A stretch of DNA of 64,000 nt from Pseudomonas sp. RIT623 (GTDB lineage Bacteria; Pseudomonadota; Gammaproteobacteria; Pseudomonadales; Pseudomonadaceae): contig NZ_SOZA01000015.1 in assembly GCF_004519305.1 (NCBI RefSeq), positions 1 through 64,000 of the forward strand, given 5' to 3'. The notes under the pieces were generated by a model. The model was not told the origin of the DNA, did no database searches, and saw nothing but the letters and a program-made list of their open reading frames with translations. The first letter of the stretch is position 1; every line of letters starts with the position of its first letter. Both the position numbers and the translations under genes were made by a program. Positions 18,517 to 32,841 of this stretch are shown in pieces.

Positions 18517-19518
18517 TCACTCGCCTTTCAGCGCCCGCTCGAACGCAGGCGTGCCACGGGAGACGAATCCACCTCCACTGCGGGTCACCAGCACGGCGGC
18601 AATCCCATGGGCCATGGCGAAGTCCCAGCCCTGTTGCGGCCCGAGGATCAACAACAGGGTCGAATAACCATCGGCCCGCAGCGCGCTGGCGTCGAGCACC
18701 GTCACTGCCGCCAGGTCATGCGCGACCGGGCGCCCGAGGCGGGCATCGAAGGTGTGCGAATAGCGCCGGCCATTGTCCTCGAAATAATGCCGATAGTCAC
18801 CCGAGGTCGACACGGCCAGGTCCTGCACGTCGATGACCTGGCGGGCGATCTGGCGATCCTCGCGCGGCAGCTCCAGCGCTACCCGCCAGGCACTGCCGTC
18901 GGGCTTGCGGCCCACGGCCTTGAGCTCACCGGTGGCCTCGGCAAGGAAGTTGTCGATACCCAGGGCCTGCAGGCGCGCGGCGATCAGGTCGACGGCATGG
19001 CCGGCGGCGATGCTGTTGAAGTCCAGCTCGATGGCCGCGTCCTTGCACAGGGTGTCGCCCTCCAGGCGCAGGTGGCGGTAGCCGACACGCTGACGCACCC
19101 GGGCCAGGGCCTGCGGTTCAGGCACGTGCAGTTCGCGGGCCTGTGGGCCGAAGCCCCAGAGGTCGAGCAGCGGCTCGACGGTAAGGTCGAAAGCGCCCTG
19201 GCTCTGTTCGGCCAACAGCTGACCGAAACTGACCAGCGCGCGCATGTCGCTGTCGATGGCCAGGCACTGGTTGGCTGGCAACTGGTTGAATCGGCTGACG
19301 GTGGAGTCGCCGCGGTAGGTGGAATACTGGACATCGACGACCTGGAGGATAGCCTCGACCTCGGCTTGCACCTGCTCCGGCGCCGGGCCACCGGGTTGGC
19401 GCACGTACTGGATGCTGTAGCTGCTGCCCATGGTCGGGCCGCCGAAGCGTTCGAGGGTCGAGGTTGGCTCGCAGGCTGAGAGCAACAGCAGGCAAAGCAG
19501 AAGAACTGTGCGCAACAT
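18517..19518 (-). CDS. apbE: FAD:protein FMN transferase (ApbE lipoprotein)
   Basis: Attaches FMN covalently to Thr/Ser of target flavoproteins such as NqrB/C or RnfG/D, in the periplasm. 333 residues from ATG 19518; the lipobox LLLLSAC (Cys at about 16) predicts a lipoprotein. Family motifs: GPTMGSSYSIQY, DLTVEPLLDLWGFG, DFNSIAAGHAVD, VSTSGDYRHYF and the Mg-binding region HTFDARLGRP. An upstream in-frame TTG exists but would place residues before the signal peptide. No Nqr/Rnf genes are nearby, so the target is not evident. The gap terminator lies just upstream. Confidence 0.93.
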   Translation of the reverse strand: MLRTVLLLCLLLLSACEPTSTLERFGGPTMGSSYSIQYVRQPGGPAPEQVQAEVEAILQVVDVQYSTYRGDSTVSRFNQLPANQCLAIDSDMRALVSFGQLLAEQSQGAFDLTVEPLLDLWGFGPQARELHVPEPQALARVRQRVGYRHLRLEGDTLCKDAAIELDFNSIAAGHAVDLIAARLQALGIDNFLAEATGELKAVGRKPDGSAWRVALELPREDRQIARQVIDVQDLAVSTSGDYRHYFEDNGRRYSHTFDARLGRPVAHDLAAVTVLDASALRADGYSTLLLILGPQQGWDFAMAHGIAAVLVTRSGGGFVSRGTPAFERALKGE

Positions 19519-19570
19519 GGATTTCTCGATTGGCCGCTCCCACATCGATAGCAGTGAAGCAGGAAGCAAA

Positions 19571-19600
19571 AAAAACGGGAACCCGAAGGTTCCCGTTTTT
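19571..19600. terminator. Bidirectional terminator after gap
   Basis: AAAAACGGGAACC (19571-19583) and GGTTCCCGTTTTT (19588-19600) pair perfectly around CGAA. A-run and T-run flank both sides. It sits 20 bases past the gap stop on the minus strand and upstream of apbE. Confidence 0.92.
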
Positions 19601-19619
19601 TCAACGCATTACAACTGGA

Positions 19620-21068
19620 TCAGCGTGGAAACGCTGGCGGGTTCACACCGGCCATGTCTTCCATCACGCGCACCACCTGGCAGCTGTAACCGAACTCGTT
19701 GTCGTACCAGACGTACAGGACAACGCGATTGTCGTTGCAGATGGTCGCCTCGGCGTCGACCACACCGGCGTGGCGCGAACCGACGAAGTCGGTCGATACC
19801 ACTTCCTGGGAGCTGACGTAGTCGATCTGCTTGTGCAGCTCGGAGTGCATGGCGGTCTGGCGCAGGTACTCGTTCAGCTCTTCGCGGTTGGTGGCCTTCT
19901 CGAGGTTCAGGTTGAGAATGGCCATCGACACGTTCGGCGTCGGAACTCGGATCGCGTTACCGGTCAGCTTGCCCTTGAGCACTGGCAGCGCCTTGGCGGC
20001 GGCAGTGGCGGCACCGGTCTCGGTGATGACCATGTTCAGCGGCGCGGCGCGACCACGGCGGCTGCCCTTGTGGAAGTTGTCGATCAGGTTCTGGTCGTTG
20101 GTGAACGAGTGAACGGTTTCGACGTGACCGTTGACGATGCCGTACTGGTCGTTGATGGCCTTGAGCACCGGCACGATGGCGTTGGTGGTGCAGGACGCCG
20201 CCGAGATGATCTTGTCGTCGGCGCTGATATCGCCGTGGTTGATGCCGTGCACGATGTTCTTCAGCGCGCCCTTGCCCGGCGCGGTGAGGATCACGCGGGC
20301 GGCGCCTGGGCAGGCCAGGTGCTGGCCGAGGCCGTCGGCGTCACGCCAGACACCGGTGTTGTCGACGATCAGCGCATCGTTGATGCCGTACTGGGTGTAG
20401 TCGACTTCGCTCGGGCTCTTGGCGTAGATCACCTGGATCAGGTTGCCGTTGGCGGTGATGGTGTTGTTGGCTTCATCGATGACGATGGTGCCGTCGAACG
20501 GACCGTGCACCGAGTCGCGACGCAGCAGGCTGGCGCGCTTGACCAGGTCGTTCTCGGCGCCCTTGCGCACGACGATGGCGCGCAGGCGCAGGCCGTCGCC
20601 GCCACCGGTCTTCTCGATGAGGATGCGCGCCAGCAGGCGGCCGATGCGGCCGAAACCGTACAGGACGACATCAGTGCCCTTGCGTGCGTTGGCGTTCTGC
20701 TGCCCCACCACGTCGGCCAGCTCGTCACGGACGAACTGCTCGGCGCTGCGGCCGTTGCCTTCGGCCTTGAACTTGTTGGCCAGCTTGCCCAGGTCGACCG
20801 AAGCGGCGCCCAGCTTCAGCTCGCTCATGGCCTTGAGCAGCGGGAATGTCTCGTGGACCGACAGCTCGGTCTCGTCGGTTTGACGGTGACGGGCAAAGCG
20901 GTGGGCTTTGAGGATCGAGATAACCGAACGGTTGATCAGGCTACGGCCATAGATCGAGCTCACCACGTTGTTGTTGCGGTAGAGCTGACCGATAAGCGGG
21001 ATCATCGCTTCAGCCAGGGCTTCACGATCGATCCACTCACCAAGACACTGGTCGGGCTTCTGAGTCAC
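19620..21068 (-). CDS. gap: Glyceraldehyde-3-phosphate dehydrogenase with N-terminal extension
   Basis: NAD(P)-dependent GAPDH, 482 residues against about 335 for the usual enzyme. The Rossmann motif YGFGRIGR begins only at about residue 137; the first 130 residues (helical, from TQKPDQCLGEW) are an extension absent from GapA. The catalytic Cys block SAASCTTNAIVPV and the C-terminal WYDNEFGYSCQVVR are intact. The start is taken as GTG 21068 because GGAAGG lies 5 bases before it; an ATG at 21083 lacks a ribosome site. This form is a known Pseudomonas GAPDH, presumably not the main glycolytic isoform. Divergent from mfd. Confidence 0.92.
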   Translation of the reverse strand: MTQKPDQCLGEWIDREALAEAMIPLIGQLYRNNNVVSSIYGRSLINRSVISILKAHRFARHRQTDETELSVHETFPLLKAMSELKLGAASVDLGKLANKFKAEGNGRSAEQFVRDELADVVGQQNANARKGTDVVLYGFGRIGRLLARILIEKTGGGDGLRLRAIVVRKGAENDLVKRASLLRRDSVHGPFDGTIVIDEANNTITANGNLIQVIYAKSPSEVDYTQYGINDALIVDNTGVWRDADGLGQHLACPGAARVILTAPGKGALKNIVHGINHGDISADDKIISAASCTTNAIVPVLKAINDQYGIVNGHVETVHSFTNDQNLIDNFHKGSRRGRAAPLNMVITETGAATAAAKALPVLKGKLTGNAIRVPTPNVSMAILNLNLEKATNREELNEYLRQTAMHSELHKQIDYVSSQEVVSTDFVGSRHAGVVDAEATICNDNRVVLYVWYDNEFGYSCQVVRVMEDMAGVNPPAFPR

Positions 21069-21185
21069 GGTAACCTTCCACATGTAGGGGAACAAAAAAG
21101 GGGCTACATTATGACGCCCCGCAGCGTATCGGGCAATGAGCGCCTGTCGCCGGCGCCAGAGGCGACCGCCACGCCCTTCACAAGC

Positions 21186-21214
21186 CTGACAGCGCGCCCG
21201 CTCACCGGTACAAT
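21186..21214 (+). promoter_or_regulatory. Probable sigma-70 promoter of mfd
   Basis: CTGACA (21186-21191), 17-base spacer, TACAAT (21209-21214). The mfd GTG lies 38 bases downstream. Confidence 0.6.
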
Positions 21215-21251
21215 CGATCTCTTTGCCGCAACGCTTGGAGTCCGATCTCCC

Positions 21252-24701
<3,450 letters not shown>

Positions 24702-24710
24702 GGAAGCTCC

Positions 24711-25271
24711 ATGCGTGCCATCCGTTGCCTGCCCCTGCTGCTGGCGTTGCTCACCCCGGCAGCCTTCGCCGCAGGCCCTTATCAGGTGGAAATGCTCCTG
24801 GTGCGGCAGAACGCCGTGCCGGCCATCACCAGCCCGTTCGCCCCGGAAAACTGGAGCGCCGGCGCGCCGCGCCTGGAACAGGGCGCCGAGCGCCCGACCG
24901 CCCTTGGCGACGAGGCCACCCGCCTGCAGGCCACCGCGGACTACACCGTGCTGTTGCACAAGGCCTGGCAACAGGACGGCGACAGCGTCGCGCTGAGCGC
25001 CGGTGAAGAGCAGTTCGGCCATTTTCCCATCGAAGGCAACCTGACCATCAAGGAAAACCGCTTCATCGCCGTCGACGCCAACCTCTGGGTCAATCAGCTC
25101 GACAGCAACGGCAGCGTGCTGCGCAGCGAGCAATTCAAGCAGAGCAACAGCAACATGAAGGCCGGCCAGCTGACCTTCCTCGACGGCGGGCACCTGGCCG
25201 TGCTGCTCAAGGTGTCGCCGGCCGGCGCGCGCAAGATACCGCTGCCGGACCCGGAAATGATGGAGCCGTGA
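24711..25271 (+). CDS. csiV: CsiV-family periplasmic protein
   Basis: A 186-residue protein with a signal peptide (cleavage near AAFAA/GPY) and the CsiV pattern: YQVEMLLVRQ at the mature N-terminus, FAPENWS, LRxAxDYTVLLHKAWQQ-like stretch, GNLTIKENRFIAVDANLWV, and LDGGHLAVLLKVSP at the C-terminal end. CsiV was described in Vibrio as a peptidoglycan-binding protein needed for cell-wall assembly. GGAAG lies 6 bases before the ATG. It sits 9 bases after mfd and 4 bases before the SNF2 gene, so all three are probably one transcript. Confidence 0.8.
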   Translation: MRAIRCLPLLLALLTPAAFAAGPYQVEMLLVRQNAVPAITSPFAPENWSAGAPRLEQGAERPTALGDEATRLQATADYTVLLHKAWQQDGDSVALSAGEEQFGHFPIEGNLTIKENRFIAVDANLWVNQLDSNGSVLRSEQFKQSNSNMKAGQLTFLDGGHLAVLLKVSPAGARKIPLPDPEMMEP

Positions 25272-25275
25272 CGCC

Positions 25276-28596
<3,321 letters not shown>

Positions 28597-28597
28597 C

Positions 28598-28638
28598 AGC
28601 CCGCCCCCACGAGCCCCAGGACTTCGTGGGAGCGGGCT
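28598..28638. repeat. REP-like inverted repeat, possible shared terminator
   Basis: Arms 28598-28612 (AGCCCGCCCCCACGA) and 28624-28638 (TCGTGGGAGCGGGCT) pair with one mismatch. It lies between the convergent SNF2 and nagZ genes. Confidence 0.7.
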
Positions 28639-28657
28639 CGCGATGAAGGCGGCCAGG

Positions 28658-29668
28658 TCAATCGACCAGTTGCGCTTCCTGCAACGCCCCCAGCGCCTCC
28701 AGCCAACGTGGCTGCTGGCGGTAGTCGGTGCGGGCAAAGCCTTGTCCACGCATCCGCGCGATCCGCGGCGACGGCTTGACCTTCAGGCGCTGCGCCGCGC
28801 TCAATGCCAGCTCGGCCGCCGCCCGGTCGTTGCACACCAGGCCCATGTCGCAGCCCGCGCTCAGCGCCGCCTCTATACGGCTGGCAGCATCTCCCACCAC
28901 ATGCGCGCCAGCCATCGACAGGTCGTCGCTGAAGATCACCCCGTCGAAACCCAGCTCGCCGCGCAGGATGTCCTGCAGCCAGCGCCGCGAGAAGCCCGCG
29001 GGCTGGTTGTCCACCTGCGGGTAGATGACATGCGCCGGCATCACCGCCGCCAACTGCCCGCTGAGGCGGCTGAACGGCACCAGGTCCACGGCGCGCAGCT
29101 GCTCCAGGCTGCGCTCGTCCACCGGGATCGCCACGTGCGAGTCGGCCTCGGCCCAGCCATGCCCTGGGAAATGCTTGCCACAAGCGGCCATGCCGGCGGC
29201 ATTCATGCCGCGAATGAACGCGCCGGCCAGCGCGGTGGCACGCTGCGGATCACCCTCGAAGGCGCGGCTGCCGACCACGGCGCTGCGCTGGTGATCGAGG
29301 TCCAGCACCGGGGCGAAGCTCAGGTCCAGGCCCACCGCCAGCACTTCGGTCGCCATCAGCCAGCCGCACTGCTCGGCCAGGTACTCGGCGTTGGCGTTGT
29401 CGGCGAGCGCGCGCATGGCTGGCAGGCGCACGAAACCCTGGCGCAGGCGCTGGACCCGCCCACCCTCCTGGTCGACCGCCAGGATCAGCTCGGGACGGAT
29501 GGCGCGGATCGACGCGCACAGCTCGCGCACCTGGCGCGGGCTGTCGATGTTGCGGGCAAAGATGATCAAGCCGGCCACTTCGGGCTGGCGCAGCAGATGG
29601 CGATCTTCGGCGGTCAGCCATTTACCGGCGATATCCACCATCAGGGAGCCTTGCAGGCTGGCAGTCAT
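28658..29668 (-). CDS. nagZ: Beta-N-acetylglucosaminidase NagZ
   Basis: Cytosolic family-3 glycoside hydrolase that removes GlcNAc from imported GlcNAc-anhydroMurNAc peptides in cell-wall recycling. Its products feed the AmpR/AmpC signalling route in pseudomonads. 336 residues. Signature blocks: LILAVDQEGGRVQRL, FAPVLDLD, the His-bearing KHFPGHGWAEADSH loop, and FSDDLSMAGA with the nucleophilic Asp. Start MTASLQGSLMVDI at 29668. It lies downstream of psrA on the same strand with a 158-base gap, so separate transcription is likely. Confidence 0.96.
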   Translation of the reverse strand: MTASLQGSLMVDIAGKWLTAEDRHLLRQPEVAGLIIFARNIDSPRQVRELCASIRAIRPELILAVDQEGGRVQRLRQGFVRLPAMRALADNANAEYLAEQCGWLMATEVLAVGLDLSFAPVLDLDHQRSAVVGSRAFEGDPQRATALAGAFIRGMNAAGMAACGKHFPGHGWAEADSHVAIPVDERSLEQLRAVDLVPFSRLSGQLAAVMPAHVIYPQVDNQPAGFSRRWLQDILRGELGFDGVIFSDDLSMAGAHVVGDAASRIEAALSAGCDMGLVCNDRAAAELALSAAQRLKVKPSPRIARMRGQGFARTDYRQQPRWLEALGALQEAQLVD

Positions 29669-29826
29669 AGGGAGTCCTTCATTGGAAATCCAGGGCGCAC
29701 ACTACCATCGGACCGCTTCGGGCCCGATGGTTCAGTGTGGCGGGAAGCGCGCCGGCAGGTCGCGCGGCGCGAGGCGTTTCAGGCATGGACGCTAGCTTAG
29801 CCGAAGCGCCCTGCCCCGCCCAGTGC

Positions 29827-30531
29827 TCAGACCTTGGCGGGGGCGCTGGACTTGCTGCGCGGGCGCAGCTGCGCCGAGGCCATGGCCTCGTCGGTGACGC
29901 CGGTATCGGCGCGCATGCCAGCGGCGAGGAACGGCACCATCAGGCGCATCACCTGCTCGATCGAGGTGTTGATGCCAAAATCGGTCTCGGCGATGGCGCG
30001 CAGGGCCTTGATGCCGGACATGCTGAACGCCGCCGCGCCGAGCATGAAATGCACACGCCAGAACAGCTCCAGTGGCGGGATACGCGGGGCGGCCTCGTTG
30101 ACCAGCAGCATGTAGCGGCGGAACACCTTGCCGTACATGTCTTCGAGGTAACGCCGCAGGTGGCCCTGGCTCTGGCTGAAGGCCAAGCCCAGCAGGCGCA
30201 TGAAGATCGACAGGTCGTTGTTGCTGCGTGGCTGCACGGCAAGCGCCTGCTCGACCAGCATTTCCAGCAGCTCTTCCAGGCTGGCTTTTTGCTCCGGACG
30301 CGCCTGGCGGCGCTCCAGCTCACGCTCCAGGCTGGCGCAGAACGGGCCGAGGAAACGCGAGAAGACCGCCTGGATCAGGGCCTTCTTGGAGCCGAAGTGG
30401 TAGTTCACCGCCGCCAGGTTGACCCCGGCCTTGCTGGTGATCAGGCGCAACGAGGTTTCCGCGAACCCGCGCTCCGCGAACAGCTGCTCCGCCGCATCGA
30501 GGATGCGCTCTACGGTTTCCGATTGGGCCAT
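29827..30531 (-). CDS. psrA: TetR-family regulator PsrA
   Basis: Fatty-acid-responsive transcription factor of 234 residues. The TetR helix-turn-helix is at about 8-55 (ILDAAEQLFAERGFAETSLRLITSKAGVNLAAVNYHFGSKKAL in shape; recognition helix ends NYHFGSK). The ligand domain follows. In P. aeruginosa PsrA represses psrA and fadBA and activates rpoS; long-chain fatty acids release it from DNA. The ATG at 30531 has GGAG 8 bases before it; the frame is open further upstream but crosses the operators. Two PsrA boxes lie directly upstream (30547-30573), so autorepression is expected. Neighbouring lexA-sulA is divergent, the same order as in P. aeruginosa. Confidence 0.93.
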   Translation of the reverse strand: MAQSETVERILDAAEQLFAERGFAETSLRLITSKAGVNLAAVNYHFGSKKALIQAVFSRFLGPFCASLERELERRQARPEQKASLEELLEMLVEQALAVQPRSNNDLSIFMRLLGLAFSQSQGHLRRYLEDMYGKVFRRYMLLVNEAAPRIPPLELFWRVHFMLGAAAFSMSGIKALRAIAETDFGINTSIEQVMRLMVPFLAAGMRADTGVTDEAMASAQLRPRSKSSAPAKV

Positions 30532-30546
30532 GACTACTCCGCCTGA

Positions 30547-30573
30547 CAAACAGTTGTTTGAAACATACGTTTC
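30547..30573. promoter_or_regulatory. Tandem PsrA operators in the psrA promoter
   Basis: CAAAC-AGTT-GTTTG (30547-30560) and GAAAC-ATAC-GTTTC (30560-30573) both match the known PsrA consensus (G/C)AAAC-N2-4-GTTT(G/C) perfectly and share one base. They begin 16 bases upstream of the psrA ATG. Confidence 0.85.
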
Positions 30574-30617
30574 AGGGCTGCCCCTGTCAAGGCGGGATGA
30601 CCGGCCGGTCGCCATTT

Positions 30618-30702
30618 AAAAGCGCCAAGCTACAAGCTGCAAGCGACAAGATGCGCCCTGTGCAGACTATTTCTTGCAGTTGGTGGCTTGCAGCGAGCAC
30701 GG
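30618..30702. repeat. AAGCTGCAAGC-type intergenic repeat
   Basis: The stretch contains short imperfect units GCTACAAGCTGCAAGCGAC and, inverted, GCTTGCAGCGAG. This simple AAGCTGCAAGC pattern is common in pseudomonad intergenic DNA. It lies between psrA and the lexA promoter. No coding potential seen. Confidence 0.4.
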
Positions 30703-30739
30703 CACTGTATATAATCCCAGTCACTGTATAAAAAGACAG
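30688..30739 (+). promoter_or_regulatory. lexA promoter with two SOS boxes
   Basis: Promoter TTGCAG (30688-30693), 16-base spacer, TATAAT (30710-30715). SOS box 1 is CTGTATATAATCCCAG (30705-30720) and covers the -10. SOS box 2 is CTGTATAAAAAGACAG (30724-30739). Both are exact CTG-N10-CAG. The second ends 11 bases before the ATG. Confidence 0.9.
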
Positions 30740-30750
30740 AGCCCTCGCCC

Positions 30751-31359
30751 ATGCTGAAACTGACGCCACGCCAAGCCGAGATTCTGGCTTTCATCAAACG
30801 CTGCCTCGAAGCCAACGGTTTCCCGCCAACCCGCGCCGAGATCGCCCAGGAGCTGGGCTTCAAATCGCCCAATGCCGCCGAGGAGCACCTCAAGGCCCTG
30901 GCCCGCAAGGGCGCCATCGAGATGACCCCTGGCGCTTCGCGTGGTATCCGCATCCCCGGCCTGGAAACGAAAGACGAAGACAGCGGCCTGCCGATCATCG
31001 GCCGGGTCGCCGCCGGTGCGCCGATCCTCGCCGAACAGCACATCGAGGAGTCCTGCAACATCAACCCGGCCTTCTTCCATCCGCGCGCCGACTACCTGTT
31101 GCGCGTACACGGCATGAGCATGAAGGACATCGGCATCTTCGACGGCGACCTGCTCGCCGTGCACACCACCCGCGAAGCCCGCAACGGCCAGGTAGTGGTG
31201 GCCCGTATCGGCGATGAAGTGACCGTCAAGCGTTTCAAGCGCGAAGGCAACAAGGTCTGGCTGATCGCCGAAAATCCCGAATTCGCCCCCATCGAAGTCG
31301 ACCTGAAGGAACAGGAGCTGGTGATCGAGGGCTTGAGCGTCGGCGTTCTGCGCCGCTGA
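30751..31359 (+). CDS. lexA: SOS repressor LexA
   Basis: Represses DNA-damage genes until RecA filaments trigger self-cleavage. 202 residues: winged-helix DNA-binding domain (1-70; [22 protein letters not shown]), cleavage bond Ala88-Gly89 in GRVAAGAP, catalytic Ser123 (HGMSMKD) and Lys160 (EVTVKRFKR). Two SOS boxes in its own promoter indicate tight autoregulation of lexA-sulA. sulA starts 13 bases downstream, so the two are cotranscribed. Some P. putida strains have a second LexA; the coupling with sulA marks this one as the canonical form. Confidence 0.97.
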   Translation: MLKLTPRQAEILAFIKRCLEANGFPPTRAEIAQELGFKSPNAAEEHLKALARKGAIEMTPGASRGIRIPGLETKDEDSGLPIIGRVAAGAPILAEQHIEESCNINPAFFHPRADYLLRVHGMSMKDIGIFDGDLLAVHTTREARNGQVVVARIGDEVTVKRFKREGNKVWLIAENPEFAPIEVDLKEQELVIEGLSVGVLRR

Positions 31360-31372
31360 TCCAGGAGGCGTC

Positions 31373-31849
31373 ATGCAGCCGTTCACCCATGCACCCCAGC
31401 AAGCCCAGTTGCCGCTGTTCGAGGCCTTCCTTGCCCAGCCGGTGCTGCCAGGCCTCAAGCCCAGCGAGGCGCCGCGCAAGAGCAGCCAGCCAGAGCTGTT
31501 CAGCGAGCTGGCCCTGCGCGGCGCGCCAGGGCATTGCCAGAGCCTGCTGGCGCCGATCCTGCGCGAACTCAGCGAAGAAGACGACAGCCGTTGGCTGACG
31601 CTCATCGCCCCACCTGGCAGCCTCACCCAGGCCTGGTTGCGTGATGCCGGCCTGAACCGCGAACGCATCCTGTTGCTGCAACCCGGCGGCAGGCAGACGG
31701 CCCTGCAACTGGCCTGCGAGGCGCTGCGCCTCGGGCACAGCCATACCGTGGTCAGCTGGCTGGGCACCATCAACAGCAACGCCCGACAACAGCTGCAACG
31801 CGCAGCGGCCAGCGGAAACGCACAAAGCCTGAACATCCGCCTCGGCTGA
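31373..31849 (+). CDS. sulA: SOS cell-division inhibitor SulA
   Basis: Binds FtsZ and blocks septation during the SOS response. 158 residues. The family core is ITLIAPPGSLTQAWLRDAGLNRERILLLQPG-like; visible here as SRWLTLIAPPGSLTQAWL and ERILLLQPG, then LACEALRLGHSHTVVSWLG. AGGAGG lies 7 bases before the ATG. Cotranscribed with lexA (13-base gap). A hairpin arm overlaps the last codons (31824-31834). Confidence 0.9.
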   Translation: MQPFTHAPQQAQLPLFEAFLAQPVLPGLKPSEAPRKSSQPELFSELALRGAPGHCQSLLAPILRELSEEDDSRWLTLIAPPGSLTQAWLRDAGLNRERILLLQPGGRQTALQLACEALRLGHSHTVVSWLGTINSNARQQLQRAAASGNAQSLNIRLG

Positions 31850-31861
31850 CGTTCAGGCTTT
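31824..31861 (+). terminator. Hairpin overlapping the end of sulA
   Basis: AAAGCCTGAAC (31824-31834, inside sulA) pairs with GTTCAGGCTTT (31851-31861) around a 16-base loop holding the stop codon. The T run is short. Confidence 0.6.
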
Positions 31862-31900
31862 GCCTGTCAAACGCTTGAAACCCTGGGCCGCTACCGTGGC

Positions 31901-32134
31901 TCAGTGAAGGACGCGCGGCCCCTCTTCACGCTCGAAGTCGCCCTCAACCAGGCGGCCGGCCATTTGTACGCCAACGCTAAGCATGGCCTTGGCCACTTCC
32001 ACATGCTGTCCTTGCAGGAATGCCTTGGCATCCTCGGAGAAATCCAGGGTTACCAGGGAGCCTTCATCTTCGGCACGGCGCAGCTCGATCCGGCCATCAG
32101 GCAACTCGACAATTTCTAGAAAGGACGTTGACAT
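31901..32134 (-). CDS. Small conserved Pseudomonas protein
   Basis: A 77-residue acidic protein starting MSTSFLEIVELPDGRIELRR. It has no signal peptide or TM segment. The pattern of beta strands followed by a helix (FSEDAKAFLQGQHVEVAKAMLSVGVQM) is seen, but I recognise no named domain. The ATG at 32134 is preferred to a GTG six codons earlier. It lies between sulA and the DUF6586 gene, as in P. aeruginosa. Function unknown. Confidence 0.7.
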   Translation of the reverse strand: MSTSFLEIVELPDGRIELRRAEDEGSLVTLDFSEDAKAFLQGQHVEVAKAMLSVGVQMAGRLVEGDFEREEGPRVLH

Positions 32135-32185
32135 ATAGGGCCTGCTTTTCACGAAAGGCCAGCATTGTACCAGCCATGGAAGCTA

Positions 32186-32701
32186 TCAGCACTCACTGAG
32201 CGCGTCGCGGAATCGCCTTACCAAGTCCTTGAGGTCCTGCCGCCAGGCCTGCAACGCTTCCCGGGAAAGCGCGATCGGCTCGGGCTCGTCCAAGCTGACG
32301 GCCTGGATCAGCGGCTGGGTGACGTCGGTTTTGACGGTTTTCTTCACGACCGGTGGTCGGAACAAATCGGCATAAGCCGCCAACAGTTGCGTCAGCCAGG
32401 TTTCCCGGTGGCTCACCAGTTCGAGCATTTCACCTACCTCGGGAATGGCGATGTTATTGAGCGCTTCCTCGGCAAGCGCCTGCTCGACAGTGGCCGCCAC
32501 TGGCAAACGGTAGAAACCCGCGATCTCATGGCACAGGCCCAACAGCGCGCCGTACAGGTGGAACAGCGCCGACTCGCGCTCGGCCTGGATCAGGCCCTGG
32601 GCATTCAGCGCCTGGCTCTGTTCGGCCCTGGCCATGGCTTCCAGGGCCAGGCCGGCAAAAAACAGTTTCTGGTTGGTGCGGGTGTAACGTTCCTGGGCCA
32701 T
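32186..32701 (-). CDS. DUF6586-type helical protein
   Basis: A 171-residue, mostly helical cytoplasmic protein starting MAQERYTRTNQKLFFAGLALE. Residues about 5-100 form long helices with AMARAEQ and ESALFHLYGALLGLCHEIAGFY. No catalytic motif is recognised. The ATG at 32701 is chosen because the upstream open frame runs into a palindrome. It is followed 51 bases later by the 77-residue unknown and may share its transcript. Family name given from memory of Pseudomonas annotation; function unknown. Confidence 0.65.
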   Translation of the reverse strand: MAQERYTRTNQKLFFAGLALEAMARAEQSQALNAQGLIQAERESALFHLYGALLGLCHEIAGFYRLPVAATVEQALAEEALNNIAIPEVGEMLELVSHRETWLTQLLAAYADLFRPPVVKKTVKTDVTQPLIQAVSLDEPEPIALSREALQAWRQDLKDLVRRFRDALSEC

Positions 32702-32779
32702 GTTCGATGACCTCCCATGAGCAGCAAGGCGACATCGCAGTGTCAGGGATTGGCCCGCCCTGCCGCAAGCACAAACGCT

Positions 32780-32823
32780 CGCGGGGCAAGTCGCATCGGT
32801 GCGCCGATGCGACTTGCCCCGCG
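32780..32823. terminator. Strong hairpin after topA
   Basis: Perfect 20-base arms (32780-32799 and 32804-32823) around a 4-base loop, with CGCGGGGCAAG at the base as in the REP family. It lies 18 bases past the topA stop on the minus strand. No clear T run, so REP element and terminator are both possible. Confidence 0.65.
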
Positions 32824-32841
32824 ATAAGCCAGAAGCTCGGA

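Noticed and set aside
19464..21251. Very long open frame on the plus strand, antisense to gap and in frame with mfd
   Set aside because: It is a GC-rich codon-bias shadow of gap. The sequence shows no domain, the gap gene on the other strand is certain, and mfd has a normal length from GTG 21252.
30618..30702. Possible short CRISPR-like repeat
   Set aside because: The units are short, imperfect and not evenly spaced, and no cas genes are present.
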